Below the pieces are notes generated by a model that was given only the letters and a program-made list of their open reading frames with translations, made no database searches and was not told the DNA's origin. A DNA stretch of 64,000 nt from Ehretia macrophylla (lineage: Eukaryota; Streptophyta; Magnoliopsida; Boraginales; Ehretiaceae), in the NCBI GenBank assembly GCA_037974665.1, contig CM075767.1:21220840-21284839 (forward strand), in the 5' to 3' direction. A program made the position numbers and the translations under genes. Position 1 is the first letter of the stretch; every line of letters begins with the position of its first letter. Shown here piece by piece: positions 11,206 to 21,833 of the stretch.

Positions 11206-12388
11206 TGACAGCTCGTGACAAAAAATAATGGTGATGGGACTTGACGACATTGATAAAAGTTTTATACATTAAACCTAATTAGTTTAATTATAAAACATGC
11301 TATTACCATTATAATATTTATTATTTATTTACAGCTAAATTAGTTAATTATTTGTTCAATTAAATACTTTTATTCATTTAATTATTTGTCCAATTCAATA
11401 CTTTGATTCACTTAATAGGGACCAGTTGGGCTAGGTCCCCATGGAGACGGCCCAGTCCGTCATTGAACTGTTGCCCAGCCTTAATCGGACTAGTTGGGTT
11501 GGGTCCCTATAGAGACGACCTAGTTCGTCTCCAATTGGAAATGGACCAGGGCCATTTCATTTGGGACCCGCTGGAGACGGCCTGGGTCGTCTCCATTTGG
11601 AGCCACTGGAGTTCTCCAAACGGAGATGACCCAGTCCGGTTTTGGAAATGGACTGTGTCGTCTCCATTTGGAGACTTCTAACTGTTCTTCTCCAAATGGA
11701 GACGTCCTTGTATTTCTATCTCCAAAATTTTTTTTTTCTTTATTATAATTATTTAAGACATAAAAATTACATATTAAAATACTTTGATTAAATTTTTTAA
11801 CTACAATGAAAATACTGTTAGAATTATATTATTTTTTTACCTTTTAATCCGAATTAGTAGTTTTATTAATTTTGTTATTAAAATAAATATAAATATAAAT
11901 ATATAATTTAAATGAATTTAATTCATTAATATATCTTTAGAATTTATTATGAATAAAAAAATTATGACTACGTAGTAATACAAAAAATTAGATAAGTAAA
12001 TAATTAATATATATTTTATATTATAATCTTATATCATGACGAAGAATAATGGTGAAGGGACTTGACGATACTGATAAAAGTTTTATACATTAACCTTAAT
12101 TAGTTTAATTATAAAACATGCTATTACGATTATAACATATATTTTTTTATTTATAACTAAATTAGTTAATTATTTATTTAATTCAATACTTTTATTCATT
12201 TAATAATTATTGAAATTATATATTTATCTAGTTAATTATATAATATTTACAGATTGTTAAAATATGTTGAAATTCAATAATTTTGACATTAAATATATTA
12301 TCTAAATTGAAACCTAATTCAATAATATTTATGGATTATTAATATATTATCCAAATCGATAACTAATAAAAATATAATTATAAAATAT
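11206..12388. other. Central segment of the CACTA element with GTCTCC palindromes and a direct repeat
   Basis: Two parts stand out. First, 11403-11720 is GC-rich against its surroundings and repeats words built on CGTCTCC, GGAGAC and CCCAGTCCG, including the palindrome GTCTCCATTTGGAGAC at about 11660-11675. Second, 11213-11395 is repeated directly at 12036-12200 (landmarks GGGACTTGACGA and GTTTTATACATTAA). The rest is very AT-rich. No gene was recognised. Confidence 0.65.
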
Positions 12389-12600
12389 GGATCATTACTC
12401 CATCAAACATTAGTATGATATGAACTTGTTATCCGCAACCACGAGGCAGATGATAATGGATTGCAAGGGCCCTGTTTTACAAGGGATATGACGTGATCAG
12501 CTTTTGAATAGACTTAGTGTGCACGTCATATCCCTAGTGATTTGACAAATCGACAGACCAATAGTACGCAGCAACGTGCCAGCGAACTATTGGACCATAT

Positions 12601-12602
<2 letters not shown>

Positions 12603-12658
<56 letters not shown>
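12603..12658. repeat. (TA)n microsatellite
   Basis: About 28 uninterrupted TA units sit in the right CACTA arm. The copy at about 60590-60634 is roughly ten bases shorter, a length polymorphism between duplicon copies. Confidence 0.95.
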
Positions 12659-12662
<4 letters not shown>

Positions 12663-12777
12663 TTGTCGACATAATTTCTCCAAGCCATCGAAATTTTTTT
12701 CAATGACTTGGTGTCTATATATTTTCCCATATCGTTTTCAATTTTCAGTTTTAGATTTCATCATCTTTATTTCAAAC

Positions 12778-12996
12778 ATGAGTAAGGAAAAACAACACCA
12801 CTCACATTTTGTTGGACTTACTAAAAATGAACATAACATAACAATGAACAATTATCCAAATTCGAGCAAAGCAGTTAAACTCCAGCTTGGTTCAAATGCT
12901 TTGCCAAAAGACGACAAATATATTTTTGTAGCCCAAGTAGGCCAACTCGTTCAATCTCAAATGTTGAAGATCTATTTACCCAACTTTTCTCCCTAA
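12778..12996 (+). CDS. Unknown 72-residue ORF in the right CACTA arm
   Basis: This is the mirrored partner of the left-arm frame: it starts MSKEKQHHSH and ends LKIYLPNFSP, with the same central NYPNS.KAVK and KDD.YI...VGQL motifs. One codon longer than the partner. Substitutions between arms are scattered, yet no stop or frameshift has entered either copy. No domain recognised, and the function is unknown. Confidence 0.35.
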   Translation: MSKEKQHHSHFVGLTKNEHNITMNNYPNSSKAVKLQLGSNALPKDDKYIFVAQVGQLVQSQMLKIYLPNFSP

Positions 12997-14345
12997 TATT
13001 TTTATTAAAAGCATCATCTTGAAAGTGAAGGCATTAGTACAACTTTGTTATTAAACGTAACAATATTATTACGTTCTTGTGCCTGATGTATTTTGTTCAC
13101 TTGTTATGTATTAATCATGACGTACTATATTAGGTATTAAGTACTTGTGTTGATATATTTCGTTAGGATCATTTGTAATCCTTAATTATGTTAGGGATTA
13201 AGTACTTGTATTGATGTATTTCATTAGGATCATATATAATACTTAATTATGAATATAATATTAAGTTAATGTTTGATATGCATTAACTTTTATAATAAAA
13301 TGCTTTAATTTTAATTATGTAGTGTTGATTTAAAATAACTAATTATAAATATTTTGCATTACGTTAAATATTAACACTCTATATTAGTTGTTTTCCACCA
13401 ACTTAAATTTGTTCCATAAATTGTTTTAAGACTGTATTTTAGTTTTTATTTAAACTAAATATATTTTGTTTTTTTAAGTAATGATGAATAAATTGTATTT
13501 AAAATTGAAGTCAAATTACGAATGCCTTAGCTATATAGTAGTCAATTCTGAACCTTTTAAGATAGTTTGAAAGTGACTTTATGTATAATTATTATTGTTT
13601 AAATAATTCTTCTTTATATTTTACTAAAATATTGTTATTAATTTTTATAATAATGCTTTTTATATTCTCATAAATTGTTATATGTAAAATAAAAACTAAT
13701 TTTATAATAATACAACTAAATGATGAGAAAAAAGTAAAATGTTAAACGTAAACTAAGAACTAATTGTTTGTATTTTACATTACGACAATTTTCACATATA
13801 ATCCTCAATGTTGGCTTTCATCTTCACTTTAGTTCCTATAGTTACAATTTGGAGACTATTTACATCACTTTGATAACAATGAGGAATAAATTGAATTTAT
13901 AACTTTTTGGCGACAATAAGGTGACGAAATGGCGACGACTTGTGCATTCCGTCTCCAGGCTGTCGCCCATTGGCGACAGCATGGAGATAACATTTCATTG
14001 TCCGTCACTAAGTACTCACCATCTGGACACTTTTGGAGACGACTTATGATATCATCACCATATTGTCGCCAATTGGCAATAAATTGGTGACGGCCTATGT
14101 AAGTCGTCTCCAAATCGGCCAAATTGTCTTTGTCGCCAATTTGGTGACCAATTGACGATGGCCTGTCATAAAAAATATTTTTTTGTTGTTGTTGTAGTGA
14201 ACTACAAATTGATAGAGTAAAACTTGTAGGAATCTTGTGAATGTAAATAAAATGTTGGGTGCAATCATTCTTGTTTAGTATGCTTGCCATGTAAATCCGT
14301 GCAATATATTCCATGTTTGTAGAAGTTCAAGTGCTGCATGACTTT

Positions 14346-15106
14346 ATAAATTGAGATAAGTGCTTCTAAGACTTGTGATTATGAAATTGCAAGTTGTACG
14401 AATTAATATTAGACAGAATATAAAATTGACAACATTAAAATAAAAGGGTGTAGAGAAATAAACCAAATTGAGAGGATATCGATGCTCGAGTTGGACTCGA
14501 TTTCCTTAAGACTTTTAACGCCCCACTACGGTGCTTTCGATTGAATAGCGCAAGCCTCCCAGGATACAACAATATTTTCTTCGTAATAAGAGCACACCAA
14601 ACTACGAAACTATCAAAATGAATATGGCAACTCTCTCTTTTGGACACACAATGATAAATGATGATATTTATTCTACTTTCTCTATTTTTCTGTTTTTTCT
14701 TCAAGACAAATACATACAACCATTTATTGCCAATTTTTAATGGGAGTCATCAATGCCAAAAGATTCTAATAGACTTAAAAATTATAATCTAGCTCAAACT
14801 TTCACACAGTCATGTTACTCAAAGTTTGATAAAGTCATGCAGCATATGGACTTCTATAGACATGGAATATTTTGCACGAATTTACAAGACAAGCATGCTA
14901 GACAAGAATGATTGTACCCATCAATTTATTTACATTCACAAGATTCCTACAATCTCCCACATGAATGGAAATTAACAATACATAATGTAGAGATAAATGC
15001 AGACACTAGAGAGAGTTTAAAAGATTGATACTGCTTTTGGATAGGGAACTTTTGGCCTTGAATCTTCCGTAGTAAGAGCTATTGGATTTACTTGCTAACC
15101 AGAGAA
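14346..15106 (-). repeat. Inverted copy of the Copia 3' end
   Basis: This is the reverse complement of about 18716-19466. It contains an LTR truncated by roughly 10 bp at its end (14346-14951), the polypurine tract (read GTGGGAGAT on the minus strand, 14952-14960) and the 3' untranslated region up to CTTGCTAACCAG at 15106. With its partner it makes a potential foldback with arms of about 750 bp and a 3.6 kb loop. Confidence 0.85.
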
Positions 15107-18100
15107 CCCCACCGCAAGAACCAGGGCAATCCGAAGAAGAGGAAAGCCCAGGCAAATGTTGTGGAAGACCTGAGAAATGATCTCTCTGACATCAATCTAT
15201 CAGTTGTTGTGTTCGAAGTCAATCTGATGGAGAATCCAAAGCAATGGTGGATGGACACTGGGGCCACTAAGCATGTTTGCTCTGATACGAGAATGTTCAC
15301 TACCTATCAAACTGTTTCTGAAACCTTTTACATGGGTAACTCTGCCACTTCGAAGGTGGAAGAAACTGGGAAGGTGATCTTGAAGTTTACTTAAGGGAAT
15401 GAGCTGATACTCAACAATGTGCTGCATGTCCAAGACATCCAGAAGAATTTGGTTTCTGGATCTTTGTTGAGTAAGAATGGATTCAAAATAGTGTTTTAAG
15501 TCCGACGAATATGTTTTAACCAAATTTGGAATATTTGTAAGCAAGGGTTATGAGTGTGATGGCTTATTTAAGTTCAATGTAATGACTATTACCCCAACTA
15601 TTATTAAGGCTGATGAGCCTACCAAATTTGGTATGAATAAGAATAAGTCAGTTGTTTATGTCTTGGATTCTCTTAATTTATGGCATAATAGATTAGGACA
15701 TGTGAATTTTGATTCTTTGCATAAATTGATCAATTTAGGTCTAATACCTAAAGCTGATTTGAACATAAATAAAAAATGTGAAGTATGCGTAAAATCAAAA
15801 TTAATGAGAACTTCCTTTAAATCAGTAGAAATGAATTCAGAACCTCTGGATTTAATTCACAGTGATATTTGTGATTTAAAATATGTGCAAACTAGAGGTG
15901 GGAAAAAGTAATTTATTACTTTTATTGATGATTGCACAAGATATTGTTAGATTTATCTACTCAGAGGCAAATATGAGGCATTGAAGTATTTAAACTATAC
16001 AAAAATGAGGTAAAAAATCAACTCGGCAAAATGATTAAGATGTTGAGAAGTGATAGAGGAGAAGAATATGTATATCCCTTTAAGGAATACTGTGTTGAAC
16101 ATGGAATTGTTCATTAAACGACGACTCATTACTCTCCTCAACAAAACGGAATTGTTGAACTCAAGAACATAACTCTTAAAGATATGATGAATGCCTTGTT
16201 GATTAATTCGAATTTACTTCAGAACTTTTGTGTGGTGGGGGGGGAGGGGGGACAATATTAACTGCGAACCATATTCTTAATAAGGTACCCCACAAGAAAT
16301 TAAGCAAGACACCTTATGAGTTGTGGAAATGTCGACCACCTTACTACAATTATTTAAGAGTGTGGGGGTGTCTAGCTAAGGTAGGAGTTCCATCTCCTAA
16401 AATGGTCAAAATAGGACCAAAAACTGTGGATTGTATCTTCATTGGATATGCACATAGTCTGTATACATGTTTTTTGTGTATAAATCAGAAATAACTGATA
16501 TAAATGTGAATACAGTTATTAAATCAAGGAATGCAGAATTTTTCAAAGAAAAATTTCCTTGTAAAAATACGCAAGAATCAGGTTCTACGAAAAGAACATA
16601 TGACGAGAATCAAGAATTAGATATAAATGATGAGACCATATCTAAATATATTAAAGATGAACCAAGACGAAGCAAGAGGGCTAGGACGTCTAAGTCTTTT
16701 GGTCCAGATTTTTTAACGTATTTGTTAGAAAATGAGCCTCGCACTTTTAATGAGGCAATGTCCACTCCTGAAACTCATTTATGGAGAAAAGCGGTAAATA
16801 GTAAAATTGAATCCATCATGCAAAATCATACATGGGAGCTGGTGGATCTTCCTCCTGGAAATAAACCTTTAGGGTATAAATGGATTTTTAAGAGGAAGTT
16901 GAAGGCTGATGGATCAACAGACAAATACAAGGTCAGGCTTGTCATTAAGGGATATAGACAAAAAGAAGGTCTTGATTATTTCGATACATATTCACCAGTC
17001 ACGAGAATTACATCCATTCGGATGTTGATAGTTATCGCAACTATCAATAATCTCGAGATACATCAAATGGATGTAAAAACAACATTCTTGAATGGAGATC
17101 TAGATGAAGATATCTACATATAACAGCCTGAGGGGTTTGTAGTTCCTGGGAAAGAGAAGAAGGTTTGTAAGCTTGTAAAATCCCTTTACGGACTAAAACA
17201 GGCGCATAAACAATGGCATGGGAAATTTGATAAAGTCATGATGTCAAATGGCTTTACGCTAATGAATGTGACAAGTGTGTTTATGTGAAAGACGCGAGTC
17301 AACAATATGTCATTGTTTGTTTCTATGTAAACAACATGCTAATTATCGGGAGCAATGATAGTGTCATTAAGGCCACCAAAAGAATCTTATCCAGTAGCTT
17401 CGATATGAAGGATATGGGTATGGCAGTTGTGATTCTAGGTATTAAAATTACTAGAATATCTGACGGACTAGTCTTGTCTCAGTCTCATTATATAGAGAAA
17501 ATACTGGACAAGTTTAATAAAAATGATGCTAGTCTAGCGAAGACCCCTATAAATGCAAATGTACATCTAGCCAAAAATACCGGTGAAAGAATATCTCAAT
17601 TAGAGTATTCAAGGATTATTAGTAGTTTGATATACATTATGAATTGCACGAGGCCCAATATAGCATTAACTGTGAGCAAATTGAGCAGATATACGAGCAA
17701 TCCAAGGAAAGACCACTAGATAGCTATAATAAGAGTTCTAAGGTATCTAAGATACATTTTGAACTTCAGGCTGCACTATACCCGATATCCAGCTGTATTA
17801 GAGGGGTACAATAATGCCAACTGGATATAGAATATTAATGATTCCAAATCCACGAGTAGATATGTTTTTACTTTGGGAGGGGCAGCCGTATCTTAGAAGT
17901 CTATTAAACAAACATGTATAACCAGATCCACGATGGAATCTGAGTTTATAGCTTTGGATAAAGATGTAGAGGAAGCCAAATGGCTTCGACAGTTCTTAGA
18001 GGATATTCCAAACTGGCCGAAACCTGTGTCAGCTATCTACATACACTGCAATAGTCAATCTGCAATTGGAAGGATACAGAGTAGGATGTACAATGGTAAG

Positions 18101-18286
18101 TCTAGACATATACGTCGTAGACATAATACCGTCAAACAATTACTCTCTAATGGAGTTATCTCAATTGACTACATAAAGTCAAAAGATAACATTTCGGATT
18201 CGCTTACTAAAGGTTTGAACAGAGAACAAGTTTATAAGTCGTCAAGGGGGATGAGTCTTAAGCCTATATCTAAAGAGTCATCATAG
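15092..18286 (+). pseudogene. Copia pol remnant: protease, integrase, reverse transcriptase, RNase H
   Basis: Domains appear in Copia order but broken. Protease: WWMDTGATKHVC near 15248. GAG-pre-integrase: LWHNRLGH...CEVCVKSK (15660-15800). Integrase core with stops, then the TPYELW...GCLAKV end (16310-16385). Reverse transcriptase from about 16750: TWELVDLPPG, YKWIFKRK, then a stop after DEDIYI. The catalytic YVDD box reads YVNN (around 17325). RNase H is decayed (ESEFIALDKDVEEAKWL, SKDNISDSLTKGL). Many stops and frame changes and a G-rich tract near 16236-16250 rule out a working enzyme. Its neighbours are inverted arms rather than a normal 5' LTR. Confidence 0.85.
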
Positions 18287-18861
18287 TGAAAAACCCTACC
18301 TACATGATAGGAGATCCTTGAAAGTAGGTTCAAAAGGAAAAACTGAGCTATGAATGATTCACCGGGAGCACTGTAAGGGTAATACTCCTACCTATTCCTA
18401 TGATGAGCGGACAGTGCTGCCTGCATATGGTTTAGGCTAAGCTAAACTTTTAATGATTCTTATATCTTAGAAAATATAAGTAGGGTATTTGTAAGGATAC
18501 TCTTAATAAGTAATCTCCTATGTGAGTAGGGAGGGGCTGCTTCTACGAGAATTTAAATGGCTAAATTCTCTATAGAACTCATGAAACCGGGAGTTGTTAA
18601 GAGCCAAAATGAACACAATCGTGAGAACTGAAGTATGGTTAAGAGAATACTGTGTGAGTTCTATTGTCTTGGTTTACACAAAAGCTAAATAGTTCAAGAC
18701 ATCACGTTCACTGGTTAGCAAGTAAATTCGATAGTTCTTACTATGGAAGGTTCAAGGCCAAAAACTACCTATCCAGAAGTAGTATCAATCTTTTAAACTC
18801 TTTCTAATGTTTGTATTTGTCTCTACATTATGTATTGTTGATTTCCATTCATGTGGGGGAT

Positions 18862-19475
18862 TGTAAGAATCTTGTGAATGTAAATAAAATGTTGGGTACA
18901 ATCATTCTTGTTTAGCACGCTTGCCATAAAAATCCGTGCAATATATTTCATGTATGTAGGAGTTCATGTGCTACATGACTTTATCAAACTTTGAGTAACA
19001 TGACTGTGTGAAAGTTTGAGTTAGATTATAATTTTTAAGTTTATTAGAATCTTTTGGCAATAGTGACTTCCATTATGAATTGACTATAAATGGTTGTGTG
19101 CATTTGCGCTGAAGAGGACAGTGAAAAAATAGAGAAAGCAGAACAAATATCATCATTTATCATTGTGTCCAAAAGAAAGAGTTGTCATATTCAGTTCGAT
19201 AGTTTCGTAGTTTGGTGTGCTCCTACTACGAAGAAAATATCATTGTATCCTGGGAGGCTTGTGCTAGTCAACCGAAAGCACAGTAACAGGGCGTTAAAGT
19301 CTTAAGGACATCAAGTCCAACTCAAACCTCAATATCATCTATATTTAATTTATTTCTACATCCTTAAATTTTAATACTGTTAATTTTACATTCTGTTATA
19401 TTAATCTTTATTGTACTTCTTGTATTTTCATTTACACAAATCTTATAAGCAGTTCTCTCAATTTATTGTCCAACA
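18862..19475 (+). mobile_element. 3' LTR of the rearranged Copia element
   Basis: It runs from TGTAAGAATCTTG to TTGTCCAACA, 614 bp, directly preceded by the polypurine tract ATGTGGGGGAT. The first 120 bp match 14225-14347 directly. Nearly the whole LTR matches 14346-14951 in inverted orientation. Confidence 0.85.
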
Positions 19476-19492
19476 AAACTTCTATTCATTAA

Positions 19493-19563
19493 TGTCAGAT
19501 GGTGCGACACCTAATGAAAGTGCAACTGACTGTATAACCCAGTGAGTGCTACACCATCTGACA
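19493..19563. repeat. Short hairpin
   Basis: Perfect 12 bp arms, TGTCAGATGGTG and CACCATCTGACA, lie 47 bp apart just outside the Copia 3' target duplication. Function unknown; it could be the remains of a very short MITE. Confidence 0.6.
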
Positions 19564-21529
19564 CTACTAGATAAAAGAAATTTCTAAATTGGTAACATCT
19601 CTAATTTTATCCTAGAAATTGAATCATTCATTTGTCAAACTTGTCTAAACTAGTTAACTAGTTAAAATAGTTGTGCCAAATCTGTACCCGATGTCGAAGC
19701 CGTTGAATAGACATCTATGAACAAAAATATGATACCAAAATAAGGAGAGGAAAAATAAAAAATAAAAGAGAGACAGAGAGAGAGAACATTTTACCTTGTA
19801 ATGCAGATTTTGGACAGGCCTCCAGGACAAGGAAGGGAGAGGGAGGAATCTCAAGAAATCGTCGGCATGCCTGGAATTGGGAAGGATTTTTCTTCCTTTC
19901 CCCTTTTGTGACATTCCGTTCAAGTTTCGACCTTTTAGGATAAATATACCCTCCCAAGCAAGGCATTCCAACAACTTATTGAAGATACATCTCTCTTTCC
20001 CTCTTGCTCCTCTCATCTCTACATGTAGATGCAACTTCTGATGACAGCACTCCACAGATCTACATCACAATTAAGAAATTTTTTGAAGAGATTTTATATC
20101 TGGGTATCAAAAGTGTTGATAGCCCATAAGCTTCTAGCTCTTTATCGTGACTGTATATATATGATCTTGGCTCACCTTGTATATATCCAGTGTTTATGGA
20201 CGTCTCACGCGTATTACGTTCATTTGTTTAACTACTCTCGGCAATTTCCTGGTAGGTGGTGCTCTGTGCAAAGTTGGCTTTATCCGACATAGATTAAATA
20301 TGTGGCAGGGCATCTTTGACCAAGTGAGCATGATTCTTGCAAAAAAACATTATGGTTCCGTGTGTGTACGAAGGAAAATAATTAGATAAGAAAAATATTT
20401 GTTTAAAAAATATATATATATTTAAGTGTTTAATTGTTATATTAAAAAATTTTCTGTTATTTAATTGTTATGGTAAAAAATATTTTTTAATAAAAGATTA
20501 TAATTACAGACTAATAATAATATATATATTCACTTTTTAGGAGTTGCACAAGTAACAGGAGGTGCTTTACTTTTTCTTTTTGACCAATAAAATTGAGAAT
20601 GTTATGTTTTGTAGTTCTGTTGAGTGAGAAAAGAAAGCGAGAAAACAAGATAAAGGAGAGAAAAATATAGAAAACAATTGAGCAGTTTTCATTAAAGTGA
20701 TTTTTTATTTGATGGAGTTGAAATTTGGTGAGCATATTCGCCGACTAAAGCTTCTACAGTTTGAATGATGCAAGTCAATTTTGAACCTCTCTAATTTCTG
20801 CGTAGAGTAGCCCGTTTCTTGTTATTTTATGTATGGGATATTGTTTTAATTTATACATGTTATGCTAAAACTTTTTAATCTCAATTTGAGTTGAATTTTT
20901 AATTTGTTATTTGTTGAATAGAGCATGGATAAATTTATTAAAGAAAACTAATTTCTAACCAATAATTTCCTCTACATCTAATGAAATGAACTTGTCTATT
21001 TACAGTTATTTATTTTTCTCGTTTTTTGGTATGTTATATCATTACCTATATTGAGAGAATTCAACTTTGAAAACTCCACATCATGTGATTTACGTCTTAC
21101 ATTTTTTATAATTGTTATAAAGTGTAATATATATATGAGAGATTAGAGTCATGCCTTGAAAATTTCGTTTGTACTATAATATACTAAAATTAAGTAGTGT
21201 CACTATGGCACCCAGTATCTAACTCCCCCTTGCAAGGGGTGAAGGGGTTGAGCTAACCCACGGGGGGGTGGGGTGGGTTAGTATGGAGTAAAAAATATTT
21301 GACAGATCATAAACATACTTCATATATTTCGGGTTTTTTACACTGATTGAAAAAAATTTATAGTTAGCTTATTTTATGGCAAAATCAGAAAAAAAAATTC
21401 CAAGAAAAAGTTTTAAGGCCGAAAAAGGGAACCTATATAAATCTTCAAAGTTTGCAAAAATAACAAATTAACTCCTAGTTCTTTTTTTTCCCCTTTCTCC
21501 TTCTTCCCCATTCACTGTTTCATACACAT
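19564..21529. other. Intergenic DNA, no gene supported
   Basis: No convincing coding region. Purine-rich and AT-rich tracts dominate. A stretch at about 20600-20950 faintly resembles the LTR family at 8381-9148 (GCAGTTTT, TTGGTGAGC). A C/G-rich block with TTGAGCTAACCCACGGGGG lies near 21246. Confidence 0.4.
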
Positions 21530-21811
21530 TGTTGAAAATAATAAATAATATGATAAACTCATCTCTAAAAGCTTAAACTTCACTTCTTCATATCACATGT
21601 TACTCTATATGGTATCAGAACCTAGATACCAAAAGGTCTTGGGTTCAAAACTCACTGTCACTTATTTAAAAAATTATATTAAAAATATCCAAGTGCAAGG
21701 GTAAAAAACTAACTCTGCCTGCACTTGTAGGGGCGTGTTGAAGATAATAAATAATATGATAAACCTCTCTCCAACAACTTAAGTTTAACTTCATCATCTC
21801 ATAGCTCTACA
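21530..21811 (+). mobile_element. Complete TRIM retrotransposon
   Basis: This is the best copy of the family. LTR 1 (21530-21608) starts TGTTGAAAATAATAAATAAT. The initiator tRNA-Met primer site TGGTATCAGAACC follows at 21610. A non-coding core of about 110 bp ends with a purine-rich tract (CACTTGTAGGGGCG), then LTR 2 (21736-21811) starts TGTTGAAGATAATAAATAAT. About 282 bp in total. The exact LTR 3' end is uncertain by a few bases and I could not confirm a target duplication. Confidence 0.8.
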
Positions 21812-21833
21812 CACACAAACACTCAATTACTAA

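Larger units (their letters stand above)
9534..14199. mobile_element. Non-autonomous CACTA-type transposon with giant inverted arms (copy 1)
   Basis: It starts CACTACAAAAAAAAT and ends TTGTTGTAGTG, the hallmark termini of the CACTA (En/Spm) superfamily. The subterminal zones are full of repeats around GTCGTCGCCA and GGTGACGA, typical binding arrays for CACTA transposase. Arms of about 1.7-1.8 kb (9534-11205 and 12389-14199) are inverted copies of each other. No transposase was seen, so it would depend on a partner in trans. A 3 bp target duplication was not clear (TTG against AAC). The next element begins 25 bp downstream. Confidence 0.75.
12389..14199 (-). repeat. Right inverted arm of the CACTA element
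   Basis: This is the reverse-complement partner of 9534-11205. It additionally contains the TA microsatellite at 12603-12658. The subterminal array at 13900-14165 alternates GTCGCCAATTGG-like and GTGACGGCC-like words, then ends with TTGTAGTG. Confidence 0.8.
1..16026 (+). repeat. Copy 1 of a >=16 kb direct duplication
   Basis: This stretch is repeated almost base for base at 47976-64000. The offset is 47975 at the start, 47978 at the PRP gene, about 47980 in the LTR pair and 47974 at the end, so only small indels separate the copies. By-eye comparison gives a few mismatches per several hundred bases in most places. All embedded elements are shared at the same positions, so their insertions predate the duplication. 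The left end lies outside the window. Confidence 0.95.
14225..19475 (+). mobile_element. Rearranged Copia retrotransposon with inverted 5' segment
   Basis: The outer ends are TGTAGGAATC at 14225 and TTGTCCAACA ending at 19475, flanked by a perfect 5 bp target duplication AAACT (14220-14224 and 19476-19480). Only about 120 bp of the 5' LTR head is present. It then joins an inverted copy of LTR, polypurine tract and 3' untranslated region (14346-15106), followed by plus-strand protease to RNase H remnants. There is no primer-binding site and no gag. Copy 2 begins identically at 62200 with the same AAACT, so the rearrangement predates the 48 kb duplication. Confidence 0.85.

Noticed and set aside
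15200..15544. Minus-strand frame of 114 codons (also at 63174-63518)
   Set aside because: It is the antisense shadow of the Copia protease region, whose plus-strand motifs are clear.
19654..20389. Several open frames of 70-133 codons on both strands
   Set aside because: Low complexity, mutually overlapping, no domains, start context or splice structure that I can support.
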